The notes beneath the pieces were generated by a model that did no database searches, was not told the DNA's origin, and worked only from the letters and a program-made list of their open reading frames with translations. A stretch of DNA of 64,000 nucleotides from Laccaria trichodermophora (taxonomy: Eukaryota > Basidiomycota > Agaricomycetes > Agaricales > Hydnangiaceae): the NCBI GenBank assembly GCA_018417955.1, contig JACTVC010000038.1, forward strand, positions 401,708 through 465,707, read 5' to 3'. Each line of letters begins with the position of its first letter. Positions within the stretch are counted from its first letter, which is position 1. A program made the translations under genes and the position numbers. Below are positions 24,198 through 36,149 of the stretch, piece after piece.

Positions 24198-24761
24198 TAG
24201 TGTTTGGAAGTCCGGTCTCGTGACTGGAAAAAGACCATAACCAGACTGGACCAAGACTGCAAAAGACTGGACCTGCGGTTTGGTCTTTTTATTTTTGAGA
24301 TGTAAAGACCGCAAAAAAACCGGTTAACATGAACCGGTCTTTTGTAGCCCCTTAAATACCCTTTAAAACGCACCCAAGAACGTACGATTTGGTCAAAAAA
24401 CGAGAGAGATATGAATTAAAATGTAAATTACTTTTGGGAATAATAGATGTACCAGACTTATTTTATAGAAGCACCAATTCCTAACGGAATTTAACATTCT
24501 TGGGCTTGTTTTGAAGCTAACAGAGACGTTAATAAATTTACCGATTTATAATTTTAAAATATTGGCCTAAAGACCGGTCATAAACCAGCTAAAACCGATG
24601 CAGACCGAAACCAGTCTATAGACCGCAAAAAACTGCGGTCTGCAGTCTTTTTGTGGTCCGGTCTGGTCTTTTGACTTCTGGGAAAAAGGTAGACCGGTTA
24701 TGGTTACGGTTAATGCCCCTGGGCATCAAAAAACCAGACTGAACCGGACTTTCAAACACTA
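24198..24761. mobile_element. hAT-type MITE, copy 2 (564 bp, inverted)
   Basis: Starts TAGTGTTTGGAAGTCCGG and ends CCGGACTTTCAAACACTA. It is flanked by AGCCACAA at 24190-24197 and 24762-24769, a perfect 8-bp target duplication that differs from that of copy 1, so this was an independent insertion. The sequence matches copy 1 in reverse orientation along its whole length with scattered differences, many of them C to T or G to A. It lies between the zinc knuckle and the recombinase of a decayed YR element. Confidence 0.93.
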
Positions 24762-24766
24762 AGCCA

Positions 24767-25721
24767 CAACGAGAGCCTTGGACCATTGACCAACTTGTTC
24801 ATGAACAGTCCATTGCCTTGGGGTTTTCAATTGACAACTCATCTCACATCACATACACATCTGCTTTGAACTCCTACCTTACCTTCTGCAAAATTCACAA
24901 TTTCAACATTGAACCAATGGAACAAACTCTGAGTTTCTTCGTTGTTTATATCTCCTCCCATATCAAACCCAGTTCGGTCAACTCTTACCTGTCAGGAATT
25001 TGCAATCAACTTGAACCTTTTTTCCCTGATGTATGGAAATCTCACAACAACTCAATGCTTGTGTCAAGAACTATGACAGGCTGTCAACATCGCTTTGGAA
25101 CACCTGTCAAACACAAACATCCCCTATCCTCTGATGATCTCAAAACTGTCATTTCCACCCTGGGGACTTCCACTAAACATGACAACAAACTTTTCCTTGC
25201 AATGTTACTCACCAGATTTCATGGACTCATGTGTCTTGGTGAGCTCACTTTCCTAGATAGCATGGCATGCTGCAATTATCGCAAAGTCATCTTGCAACAC
25301 ACTGTCAACATCACCAATAAGTCCTATTCATTTCTGCTGCCTGGCCATAAGGCTGACTGCACTTATGAAGGCAATCTAGTCATTATTGAACAAACTGCAT
25401 TACCAACCAGCCCCCACACCTTCTTCAAATCATATCTCACCTCCTGAGATCATTTTCACCCACTCAAGCCTGAACTCTGGCTGCGTGAGTCTGGTATTGT
25501 ACTGACCCATTCCTGGTTCACCAAGTGGCTCTGTTGTTTCTTCCCCTCCGATATAGCAAGTCAATCCATGCATGCAGGAGGCGCCACTTCCCTTGCTGAA
25601 GCAGGTGTACCTCCTAACATTATTCAAGCTATTGGGCAATGGGCGTTCCATCAGAAAGAATCCTGTCCTCCTTCAGGCCATGTTATTTGGGTGCCCTGTG
25701 CACCAACCAGCTAACACCTGA
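24767..25721 (+). pseudogene. Tyrosine recombinase (Crypton/DIRS-like), decayed
   Basis: The core-binding part (SIALGFSIDNSSHITYTSAL, SLSGIC-like SYLSGICNQLEPFF) and the start of the catalytic part are open from 24770 to 25447, where TGA interrupts the frame at 25445. The frame resumes (HPLKPELWLRESGI) to the helix AGGATSLAEAGVPPNIIQAI. In intact relatives this is preceded by H-x-x-R; here it reads QSMH, so both catalytic His and Arg appear lost. A small deletion and frameshift then remove the SDTFQIY-type segment carrying the tyrosine, leaving IRKNPVLLQAMLFG in another frame. It is inactive. Confidence 0.75.
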
Positions 25722-26431
25722 TTGACATCTACAAATACTGAATTGGACTAGTATTTTTCACACAGACTTTCTCTTGGACTTACTTTCCATTTTGACCTCT
25801 CACAACATCGCTCCAGTCCCATATGCTCAACTTCTCATTTTTACTTTTCCCCCTTTTTCCCTTCCAACAACTATCTGCCAACATCTCCCTCCCTTTCCCT
25901 TCCCTCCCTTCCCTCACATACATTATAGGTAATAGGACACTGAGGCTACAAAATAGATTTTGCAGGTTCCCAAGGTGCAGTTTCATGCACCAGAGGGACC
26001 CTGTTTTGCCTAGATTATGCCTCATCATCCAAACTTATGGACCTTCAATCACCTTTGAACGATTAGACTAGAGGTTGACTTTGTCAACAAAAACCTCGCT
26101 TCTGTATTTTGAATATGTTAGTAAGGGTTCTTAGCACACCTGGGCCCTCGGCTTCACCCAATGAAAAACTTACAAAATGCACTAATTGAAATTGTCCTAC
26201 CCATTTCAGCTGTTCCCATCACCCACTGTTTATCTTAGCAGACTCTTTTTCTTTCATGGATTGAATATACATTATTGCTCATCAAGAGGCTGCTGCTTGT
26301 CACCTGGCCTTTGGCTGACTCCTTGCAGTGGCAGGGGGTAGTTTGGACCATGTTTGCAGTACACCTATATTTCTTTGTACAACTGTATTTAGATGAAATC
26401 AATTGTATATAGTGTAAGAATAAAAGTCATC

Positions 26432-26610
26432 TTATTTGCACCATGTTTGCAGAAGAGTGAGATGTTTGTTCCAATCTTGAACAATATGACCTGGAGAAAG
26501 TCCCATTATTTGCACCATATTTGTGGAAGAGTAATATGTTTGTTCCAATCTTGAACAATATGACCTCCAGAAAGTCCTATTATTTGCGCCATGTTTGCAG
26601 AAGAGTGATG
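26432..26610. repeat. 74-bp tandem repeat, about 2.4 copies
   Basis: Units start TTATTTGCACCATGTTTGCA (26432), TTATTTGCACCATATTTGTG (26506) and TTATTTGCGCCATGTTTGCA (26580), an exact 74-bp spacing. The first two are complete with few substitutions and the third is partial. Confidence 0.85.
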
Positions 26611-26872
26611 TGCTTAGAAATATGAAGCTGGGAGACCTAGCTAAAGTGAGGTGATTTGTCCACAACTGTGTTCTCTAGGTGAAGCTTTGCTAAAAATTAA
26701 AGTTTTGCCTAGTGATTAAGAGACAAACTGAGTTGTTCCTGACATCCATTCCATTTACAAATTTTAATTTTTAACAGCTTCTTGTCCTGTCAATGTACCT
26801 TAAAACACATTTAAAAAATATGAACAACCATTTCTTTACATTTGGATGCCACCTTTGCACAATAGGCAAACA

Positions 26873-26997
26873 CACTGTCAAAATAGAAAATTTCCCATAG
26901 GCTTGTTCTAATTACATAAAAAGGTGCAAAAATGATTAATTTGTCACAGAATCCATCAAATACTTTGCTTAACTGCCTGATCACTGCTTGTTTAAGG
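26873..26997. repeat. Dispersed inverted repeat, copy 2
   Basis: Reverse-complement match to 19455-19575. A third, weaker relative with GACAAATTAATCATTTTTG lies near 49190. On the minus strand it reads FDGFCDKLIIFAPF, and near 49180 a similar DKLIIFDYC is read, which hints at a shared coding ancestor. Confidence 0.55.
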
Positions 26998-27811
26998 TGT
27001 CTCATAGACCCATCAACAAATTGTGGAAATCCTGGTTTGCCCCTGTGAATTTCACAGCACATGGTGGCGATTATATGGCCGTACATGACCATACATAGAA
27101 TTTACAAGCCTGGTCTGTAAGGCATCACCACACTTCCATGTTGTTGAAGGCATCTATGCCCTTTCCACCATTCTCTTGGTTTTGAAGTGTTGCAGTTTGT
27201 TTGAAGTGGGATCCCATTAAACACACCTTTGTTGTTCGCTGAATGTAATCCTGCATAATGATTTCTCAACAAAGTATACAAAATGTTGGCCACAACAATT
27301 TTGCCTGCTCCCACTTTGAGAATGTTAGAAAGTAACAAAATATGTGAGAACAGTCAAAATCATATTGTACATCTAAATTGAACTTATGAGTGCTAATGAG
27401 ACCAACTCAAGCTAGTCAAAGCACATTAGCATTCTAGTTTTTTCTGATGAATGTTCTCATTATCTCTCTATCTTTATTGATGTATCAATTTTCCAAGTGG
27501 TTGTTATAATGCACTGTTACTTATATGAATATACTATATTTATGCTGATTCCTCTGCAAGATTTGCTATTGGCTCAAGCTCAGCCACACCACCCACCTGC
27601 CTTTCCAGTTCTGCATTGTAACTTGCAATCTCTTGCCAAACATCCCAAAATTGTACAACCTCCCCCAAGCAACACCAATTTGTGTTGTGAACTACAATTT
27701 TCTAAGTTTTGAGTTCAAGAACCAAGCATCCCAAGTCCACAATTACAAACAGTTATAAGTTTTATATATGATGGTCAGCATACTTGTTAATGTAGTTGGC
27801 CTCAAAAACAT

Positions 27812-28354
27812 TTAATGAGTATGAAAAATGAAGGTCAGAGGGGAGGAGATCTCTCCCAAACACTGGTAGAATATAAACACCATGAAGGAAGGTGTCCAAG
27901 TGGACAATGAGACAATATGCTGGCCATTTCTGTATGTGTTAGGCTTGACCTTCCATATACCTATCTCAGGGTCAGGCCTTGCATCAACACATTTGAACCA
28001 TTCAACAAAGGCATGGTAGCATGTCTTCACATCATGGGTAAATGAGAAGAGAAGCTTGACCCTGACAACACTCATTATCTGAATTCTGAGCTTGTCTTCA
28101 TCCTCAACAACCAGTGCACAGTCATGTTGCAGCCCTTGCTTCCACCATGAAGGGGTTAAATGGATGTGTTTGGTCCTGATATCCCTGGTGCCAGACTTGT
28201 CACTAGGCACATAGAAGGTGACAACAGCAGAGTGGAACACTGAGATTTTGCCAGTTGGGTGAGGACATTGTTTTAGGGGAACATCAGCTGATGAGCCACC
28301 ATTCACTGCGTTTCCCGCTGAATTTCTTTTTTCGTACAATGTGGGAAAGTCCAA
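27812..28354 (-). pseudogene. Plavaka-like transposase, C-terminal part (relic half 2)
   Basis: The minus-strand frame is open for 180 codons and matches the C-terminal region of basidiomycete Plavaka-like (KDZ/CMC-related) transposases: ISVFHSAVVTFYVPSDKSG, a conserved TPSWWKQG block, DCALVVEDEDKLRI, then FSFTHDV and HAFVEWFKCVDARPDPEIG. It lacks everything upstream. The N-terminal and central parts of the same kind of protein, in the same orientation, resume at 36150-37762 beyond the Tnp2-type element. Order and direction fit one ancestral copy split by that insertion. Confidence 0.7.
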
Positions 28355-28697
28355 CTTTCCAGGCTTGTTCCTTGTTGTCTTCGAACAAAACTACCAAACA
28401 TTCTCATACCTACCCATTTTTTCTTTCCCTCCCTTTTCCATATCAATTGCGACAGAAAACCTCCCTCAACACCATGTTTTCTGTGCTTCCCTGTCATTTT
28501 AAGGTGATTGGGTATCATGCTTTTCGCTGTTCCCAATCACACGTCGTTTTGTAAGGAATACATGGTAAAGTTCGTCTTTCTGCTGCTTCCTCAGTTGCGA
28601 CTAGATTTTTATATATAGGAAATCTCAAGTGCTGAGGTACTTTGTACTTAAGTTATATGAAGTTCAGATATTCCTCAAACCCTGCTGAAGTTAGTAC
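28355..28697. other. Left junction region of the Tnp2-type element
   Basis: No gene. The boundary between the Plavaka relic and the inserted element should lie here. No clear terminal inverted repeat or target duplication was found by eye against 35690-36100. Confidence 0.35.
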
Positions 28698-29566
28698 ATG
28701 GTAAGTACTACACTTACTTCTTTGAGGACGTGGCTCACCAGACCTTGCAGCTGCCACGTAGTGCTTTCGCTCCCCCGCTTCCGCCTCACCTTGCCTGCCC
28801 TCGGCCGCGCCCTCGGAAAAGCCTCACACATGCTGAATGTGAACAGCGCCGCCGCAAGTTAGGCTTACCCTGTGCACTCGACAAATGGCTCCACAAGTCG
28901 CTTCCCATAGCTTCGAACCCATTTGGTGAAGAATCTGAAGACATAATGAGCACAGGGTTATGGGCTCAGGACCACGTTGAATGCACAGTGAGAGTTCTTA
29001 AAGAAGAAGTCAGTTCATATGTTATATCCTTTCTCCTCTTCTATCATGATTCATTATTTCCATAGGGACTCGTCGAGGAGCCGTTTCAGGACCCTCCTAC
29101 CTACACCCTCTACATGAGTATACGTCTCCCTCCATCTTCAGGTTTTCTGATCTACTATTGGACAAGCCCCCATGTTATCCTCGATACCTACATAGGCGAC
29201 AATACCGACCTTAAGGCTCCTGACTGGGTCACTTTGATCAGCTCCCCTTGCACGTTCTGGCAGCCACGATCACACATGATCGAGGTTGCAGAGCTTTCGA
29301 CCACACCAGATAACGAACAACTGTCAGCGAAGATTCAAGCCTGGTCAACAGCAGTGTCGGTATGTCCATCCTCTTCGTTGACGTGATCTTGATGTTGATT
29401 CTTCTCTTAGCGACCTTCGCGCTTGCATATGCAACCCCTCACATTGTTGGCCTCGATTCCTCTCAACTGTCGATCACACAAGCCTCGCGCCTATGAGCTT
29501 GACTGTGCAGAGTCACTCGCCTACCGACTGACGTTGTTGGATGTAGCAGGATCGTCCTCCTCTTGA
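28698..29566 (+). CDS. Element-associated protein of unknown function
   Basis: Four exons join in frame: 28698-28700 (the ATG alone), 28751-29008, 29066-29359 and 29411-29566, giving 236 aa. The ATG is followed directly by a consensus donor GTAAGT and the 50-nt intron ends CCTTGCAG. All three introns are in phase 0. The protein begins with a Pro-rich stretch (APPLPPHLACPRPRPRKS), a basic helix (CEQRRRKLGL), then a hydrophobic-aromatic region (GFLIYYWTSPHVILDTYI). No known domain is recognised. It lies 367 bp upstream of the Tnp2-type transposase in the same direction, and its start has the same ATG-only exon design, so I take it as part of the same mobile element. Confidence 0.55.
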
Positions 29567-29933
29567 AGACGTACTATCACATAGTATAGTATTAGTGTCG
29601 TATCATATGGCAAAGATAATATGAAAGTTCTTTTTCTCCTCTCGCTACTGTAAGGGACAAATTTTGTGACTCAAGATATGGCGTGTAGAACTGAGTGCCA
29701 TTGAAGCGCTTTAGGCTTCTTTTCTGAGGTTCGGATTTTCTGTTGAAGAAATTCCCACGTCTGCTGGAACGTGCGTTCATCCCTCAACGCCATTCATGGT
29801 GTCTCTTGTCCTATATTCCACTAATTGCTTACTCTATCCTCCCCAATAATTGTATTGTATCATTACACTTCATATTTCGCCGCCCGTGCGCCCGTTCTTA
29901 TATTTTGTGCAAGAGCCAAGACTTGACTTCAAA

Positions 29934-32900
29934 ATGGTACGTCCAACTGGAAATCACATCTTTCAAGGTTGACTTACCTTAATCAAGCCACCAAAACGAG
30001 GAAAACGAAGGGATGTGCCTTGTGAATGCTCCCAATGTGGAGGAATCCTTTATGTCTCACAAGAGGATCGCTGTGGACACTTGCAGCATGACAAACTCGT
30101 GATGGCAGCAAGAAATCGATTGGAAGATGAACCAACCTCCCTATCTAACATTAATATTACAGAGATAATGAATGAAAATCCTTCCACACCACCCCAACAA
30201 GCCAGGTCTTTGCCTGCCACTCCTACTCAACCATTTTCTGTAGGACAACCCCTGGGAACCCCCATTAGTGCCCGTCGCACAGCTTTTCTCTGTGCTCAGG
30301 AAGAACGTGCACGAAATTTACAGATTGACATGCTTGCGGAGCTGAACGAAGTCCCGGAAGTGTTGATGGACGATGACTGGGAGGAGCCGCTGCTTGATGA
30401 CGATGACGCAGTGCCAGAGCCAACCACTTCCATCTCTCCTTTCTCGCAAGTCTCGGCGACATCCAATCCTTCTTCAGTGTCCAGCACACCAAACCCCATT
30501 AATCATGCATCTGAGGGGCCCAGCAACTTAGCCGTCCCAACTGCAGATGGTGTTCCAGAACACAAGCATGCAGAGAATGACCCAGATCCATTCTTCAAAC
30601 TGGGGGCCACTGATAATCCCCTTCCCGCCGCCCCTACTGCTGTTCACCCACATCACGGCATTTACCTTCTGTACGTGCTGGTGTCTTGGCTCCATCTCCA
30701 GTTCCATCTTCCAGTTCGAGCATGCTCCGCTCTCATCAGTGTGGTTGCGCTGATCATCCAGGCTTTTGGCCAGACGATAAACCCGCCACCCATCACAACT
30801 CTTCATCGAGTCATGAACGGGCTAGATGTGGAACCTACCTTTGACATTTTACCCACCTGCCCCAACTGTCTCGAAGTATACCCTGATGCGGAGGACACCC
30901 CAACCATCTGTGCCAATTGCAGTTCATTTATTTTCAAGGCTGCTAATCCTCGCTTGGCTATGGATTCTCAGGCGCCAGTTTCAACCGCATGTACACCTCT
31001 TCTGCGCTTTCCATACAAGAGTATACAATCCCAGCTAGCTAGTATCCTTTCACTTCCAGGAATTGAAGAAGAGCTTGATGGCTGGCGCAAACGTCAACGC
31101 ACGCCGGGAAAGTATTTCGATGTGTTTGATGGTGATATTCCCAAGAACATCAAGGCTCATGACAGCACTCATTTCTTTCGCAATGACCACGGGGATTTAA
31201 ATGGTCCTGAAGGAGAGCTTCGAATTGCACTCACGCTTGGTGTGGACTGGTATGTGATACGGTTATCTATTCTTTTTTATTTTCACATCTTGCACTGCAG
31301 GTTTTCTTATCTTCGAAGTCAAATTGCGCCTTCGCATATGTCAGGTCCCATTTCTTTCAACATTGCTAATCTCCGTGATCATTTGCGGTAGGTTGAGCAC
31401 AACATAAAGATTTTTTTCAGTATTGAAGAGTATCTAGGTATCGCACGGCAAACTTGCTCCTTGGTGGCATAATGCCTGGACCAAAGGAAGGTAACCCTGA
31501 TCAATGCCAACGGTTTCTGCGTATCATCGTCAATGAGCTCCTCCGCTTGTGGTGTCATGGTGTCCGTCTACCAACACCATCTTGTCCTGAGGGACGTTTG
31601 ATACGCATTATACTTATCTGTATTTGTTGTGATAAGCCTGCAGCTCATAAAATGGGTGGATTTGGTTCACACTCACATACAATGTTTTGCACTCGATGCT
31701 GGATCAAACAGGCTGACAAGGCTTCCTCTGCATCATTTCAAAAGAATGGTATGTATTTTTTCGTGTGGCTTCAGTTATTAATTTTGATTATCAAGGGTTT
31801 CGAACACGCACTGATGCCGAGCACCGCAAGGCTGGTGAAAAGTATGCCCACCTCAAATCTGCAAGTGCTCGTGAAGATTTCGTTAAGCAATATGCTGCAC
31901 GATGGTCCGAGTTCGCACGCCTGCCTTATTTTGATCTTGTGCATATGATTGTTATTGATCCTATGCATAACCTCCTACTTGGTCAGTTGATTGGTGAAAT
32001 TTATCTACCTTTCATGTGCTGATGTTCTCACAGGTCTCGTCAAAACCCACTTCTACCATATCTGGGTCCAAGGCAAAATTTTACACAAAACTAAAGAACT
32101 TCGGGCTCTACATAACATTCTAAGTAATGTACATTTTTTGGTCTAGGCGAGCACGATGTGATTACTGATGTTTACATTCTTTTAGTTCAGCATGCCGGCT
32201 TACCTTGGACGGCTACCATCTCTTGTCAGAATCCCCGCTGGTGGATCACTGACTGCTGACCAGTGGCTTTTGATGGCTGTAGTAGTTGCGCCTATTGCGG
32301 TCTGTGCATTCTTTGAAAAGATAGTTGATCAATGCTGACTCATGTTCCACAGATTCCTCAAATGTGGCATGACTACATGCCTGACCCAGTAGCTGCGAGA
32401 AGGCAACGTGACGCAGCAAATAAAGCACGCATTGACAAGAAGGTACGCGCTGCTGAGACAAGGAAACAGAAAGCTGCAGCAAAGAAATCTATGACTGAAC
32501 CGAGGCAGGCACAGGACAACACACAAAATTCACAACCAGAGCAAACATCGTCTACAACCCTAGATAATACAAGTACTACAAATTGTGCAGCCATGAAGCA
32601 TTCACGCCGACCTCCTGATGAAGATGTTGACTCTCAGGATGAAGACGAAGACCTTCCATCATGTCTTCACCCTGACGATCCTGCTAACTTTCTCAAGCTA
32701 GGTCAAGCCCTTCGCCTCTTCCTGGCACGAGAAATAAGTGATGCCCAGATTGACATGGCTGATGGGCTATTGCGAGAGTACTGCCAGGAGCTCGTCGTGG
32801 TGAGTTTCTCAACACCTTAGCTCACCTATCAACAATTCATGGTGCTTTTAGCTCTACGGACCAGATGTAATCAAGCCTAATCATCATTATGCAACCCACA

Positions 32901-33924
32901 CCTCTGAATGTCTTCGCAACTTTGGCCCAATGCATGGATTTTGGATGTTTTTATTCGAACGTCTAAACAAAGTCCTAAAAAGCTACAAGACCAACAATCA
33001 TGGTGGTGGGGAACTCGAAACAACATTCTTTCGAGAGTTTCATCGTACTGTGGCCACGTCACGTATGGTACGCATCAGAATTCCTAGGTTATTACTGTAT
33101 CACTACAATCAGTATTATTTTAGGTTGCTCAAGCTGCATGTAGCGATCAACCAGAATACTTTCAAGCAGCAGTTCAGCACATGTTTGATGCAACAGCGGA
33201 TGATCGAGGTACTGTCCAGGCCCTTGCTCGTGATCTTGAGGAACATCACAAGGATGGTAAGTGTCTGCTGCACCTCCAAGCCATGGTCTACTTATGCACT
33301 TGTTTTTCAGATGGTGTAATTTTCTCGCTAAGTCCTCACTTTGAGAGGAGAGAGATGGACAGCGGTCTTTACGCCGCTGTTTTAAGACATGTTTCTGTTC
33401 TTTTTCCGCATCTCAAGCTACGGTCATTGATCACGACCAACCCTACCTCTGACTCAATTCCCTTGATGAAAGAAGCATTCTTCTTTGACTATGCTGTTGT
33501 GAATCAATGTCGCTACTTAGCCTCCAAGCGCGTGAGGAACTCGATGAACTCCTTGGCCAAAGTTTTCATTTCAGAAGCAGGGGAAACCTGGGTTGGCGAG
33601 CTGATGGATTTGATCCACGTCAATCAGGGCCCTGATCTGACATTTACTCTAGGACATTTTCATTGGTTTCGTCCACTTCGAATGGATTTGAGTCAAACAA
33701 TTTGGAGTTCCTAGTGCGTATTTTCTTCCGTGTCATTGAAAGCGACTACTGATGATGGTATAAGTGCTTCTTTCGGAGTAAAGCTGTGGCACGATGGCCA
33801 ATATTTGACCGATAGTGAGCCGGGACCACCAAGCCTCTTTCTGCTGCAATTTCTCAAGAACCACATTGCTTCGCATGATGTTGAAATTAACGACATTTCC
33901 GCAATTGCCACCTTAGGAGTTCGG
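29934..33924 (+). CDS. Tnp2-type (CACTA/CMC-like) transposase, probably interrupted
   Basis: Exons inferred: 29934-29936 (ATG only), 29988-31249, 31301-31387, 31438-31748, 31796-31981, 32034-32128, 32186-32299, 32353-32799, 32852-33067, 33124-33256, then 33311 onward. The N-terminus has CCHC-like cysteines (CECSQCGG), an acidic linker, and CPNCLEVYPDAED. The Tnp2 core follows with GVDWFSY, GGIMPGPKE, and VIDPMHNLLLGLVKTHF containing the conserved Asp. A DUF4218-like C-terminal region contains FGPMHGFWMFLFERL. In the last exon TAG at 33712-33714 interrupts a frame that stays open afterwards to a GTAAGT donor at 33925. This is either a 3' truncation or an intron I did not resolve. DNA cut-and-paste transposition in the nucleus is inferred from the family. 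Confidence 0.75.
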
Positions 33925-33995
33925 GTAAGTTCACCAACATTTGTTTTCCACCATTAATGTCACTAAAGCATCACACAGAATTAATGAATAGTAGA

Positions 33996-35685
33996 CTATA
34001 CCTCTCCTACATTTGTATTGTTGATGTTGATCTGGCTTGGTTCACTGTCCCATTCTCTCCATTCCTTCAGCGCAGCCAAGTCTTCCTGATCAAGCTCGCT
34101 ATCCTCAATTTCGATATCTTCGAGCTTGATGCCCTTTGGCTCTGGAGCTACAATAATATTTTGGTTGCCAGATGCAACTATCCAGCCTTCATCCAACATG
34201 GAGCGAGGCACACGACACTTAGGCTTGTCGATGTCTGTGTTCTCTTGGAAGCCATGGAACCGACCATGTGTTGAGGTTTCGCCAGCATCCCATGCGATCT
34301 TGTCCAATGCATAGTACAGTCAGCTGACCTGCTATGTTTTAGTTCATTCAAGTCAAAGAAGACACATAAACGGACCTTCTCATTCCTCCATTGGAGGCGG
34401 GGAACCTCGAGCATGGTCTTTCCGCGACCACCATATCGACCCGCCTTCTGAGCCCACCTTTCCTTTGACACCAAGCCAGGGCCATCATCTTCGGAGGACA
34501 TATAGTCGTAGGCAACAAAATCACTAATTCCTGAGACGGCGTGTCCTTTCTCAAACTCTGAAATATGACCCATTCGGCGGGCAAGCTTGGTTTTCTTCCG
34601 ACCACGGTGGCGGCTGTCCTCAACTTTCTTCTTTCCCTTTCCCTTAGCTGTGGGATCAACAGTCTGCTGATACTTTCCACAAAGATAGGTGAAGTGCCCT
34701 TTGACAGCGTTGAAAATAGCTTCATATGGGGGCTCCAGGCTTGCAGTGGGGATGAGGCTTACAGCGCCCGGTGCCTGTTAACTTCGGTAAGACCATGTTT
34801 TTCATTCAGTTTGACATCGCTTACTTTTGAATTTGCTACAAGGGTTGAGACAACGGTGTCAATAAATTTTGCATTCTCGGCATCCTCTGCGTCTGTGGTT
34901 TCTTTGAGCCAGTAAGGATTCCACAGCTTATAACCCTTGGCTGACATCTGTGCAGGCAAACCAGGTTCGAGAGGTGCGGGAAGTTCCAGTGCCATCTTTC
35001 CATTAACCCGTGTATGAGTCACACCCAAGAGCGCACGCATTGTGGTTTGAACTGCATTCTATTGGGAATCAATAAACATAAAATGGAATAGGCAAGTAAC
35101 TCTTACCTCAAGCAGACTATCACATTGCTTACGAGGTTTCTTCGCAGTTTTAGTCCCCGTACTTCCAGCCCCACTCAAGATGGGGGACGCAACCTTCTTT
35201 TCGAGCTCAGAAATCTTGTCCATGAGCAACAGGTAATCGGCCACATGCTTGGCAGCAAGTTCAGCAAGTTGAGTCTCTGCCTTCTCGGCTCTCTCTCCTA
35301 ATGAAAGCAACATCTGGCTCAGGTCTGCTGACTGCCCGGATGTGTTCGAGATCATCATTCCACAAGGCCTCAAGGATCCAAAACCACCATGAGGGTTTCC
35401 AGGACCATGAGGGTGTCCAGTGCCTTCACTATCAAGACGTGTTCGTTTGAACGCCTGTGGGTATGATCCCACCAATCCATGTTCTTGCTGACTGGGAGAA
35501 TAGTACATAGTCGGGGACATTCCCATCATCCCATGCTGGTTTCCGTTGGTGGGAAAGGGGGTGAGTGGTGGCATTCCATGCATATGATGATTCTCATGGA
35601 CTGATGGAGCATGAACAGGTGTCGACATCCCAAATGGCCCATTTGGTGTTAGGTTTGGCTGCTCCGTGTCAAAGGCTAGGTTCAT
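33996..35685 (-). CDS. Tnp2-element companion protein, convergent with the transposase
   Basis: Minus-strand exons: 35685-35107 and 35058 to about 34764 are clear. The next begins near 34737 and runs to about 34374, and a last one from about 34330 ends at 33996. The N-terminus is rich in Met, His, Gly and Pro. A coiled-coil-like helix follows (LGERAEKAETQLAELAAKHV), then a conserved tryptophan block (WNPYWLKETTD), a Lys/Arg-rich nuclear-type stretch (KGKGKKKVEDSRHRGRKKTK), and MSSEDDG followed by VPRLQW. The C-terminus is acidic. The junction near 34760 would need a 23-nt intron, too short, so there is either a frameshift or an unresolved splice. The MSS-(E/D)-DDG...VP-x-x-W pattern recurs in the companion of the second element. 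Confidence 0.6.
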
Positions 35686-35689
35686 GGAG

Positions 35690-36149
35690 GATATTGTCGA
35701 GGATACTAGGAGGTCTTTACTAGCAGTACCGGGGCTTTTTTCTCCCTTTTTTCGATCACTTTAGGAGTGCATGATATTTCGATCAATTGAATAGATATGA
35801 AAAGATGACATTTTTCATGAAAACCAAGTCCGGAAACATGAAAGGTTATCCAAGGGAATTGGATGTCACCCACATTGTTCTATGAGGTATACATGTTAAA
35901 AGATCAGACTTTTCGCCCCAAGGAAAGTTCAAAAAATGGTGTAAAGTCTTGAAAAAATAAACTGTGAAAGTCTGTTGTAGTCTTTTTCTGAAAGTCCGAT
36001 GTTTATTCGTGTTTCTCGCTAAATACAATTCAGTGCAAAACACAGTGATTGTTTGTGTGTAGTTAGTCATCAAGGAAATGTTGTGTGAGCTCATGGCTGG
36101 ATGCTGAATATGTTGGGCCAGGTCCTTGAGATGGTGAGGATAGGTACAT
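35690..36149. other. Right junction region of the Tnp2-type element
   Basis: No gene is recognised. Sequence changes from CpG-containing to CpG-poor within this interval, which should mark the right edge of the inserted element. The exact end was not found. Confidence 0.35.

Larger units (their letters stand above)
25722..27811. other. AT-rich, CpG-poor repeat-derived sequence
   Basis: No intact gene. It contains a 74-bp tandem repeat (26432-26610) and the inverted copy of the 19455 repeat (26873-26997). CG dinucleotides are strikingly rare, consistent with long-term methylation and deamination of old transposon sequence. Confidence 0.55.

Noticed and set aside
20007..24761. The two inverted MITE copies as ends of one large composite transposon
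   Set aside because: Each copy has its own perfect 8-bp target duplication, so they inserted independently.
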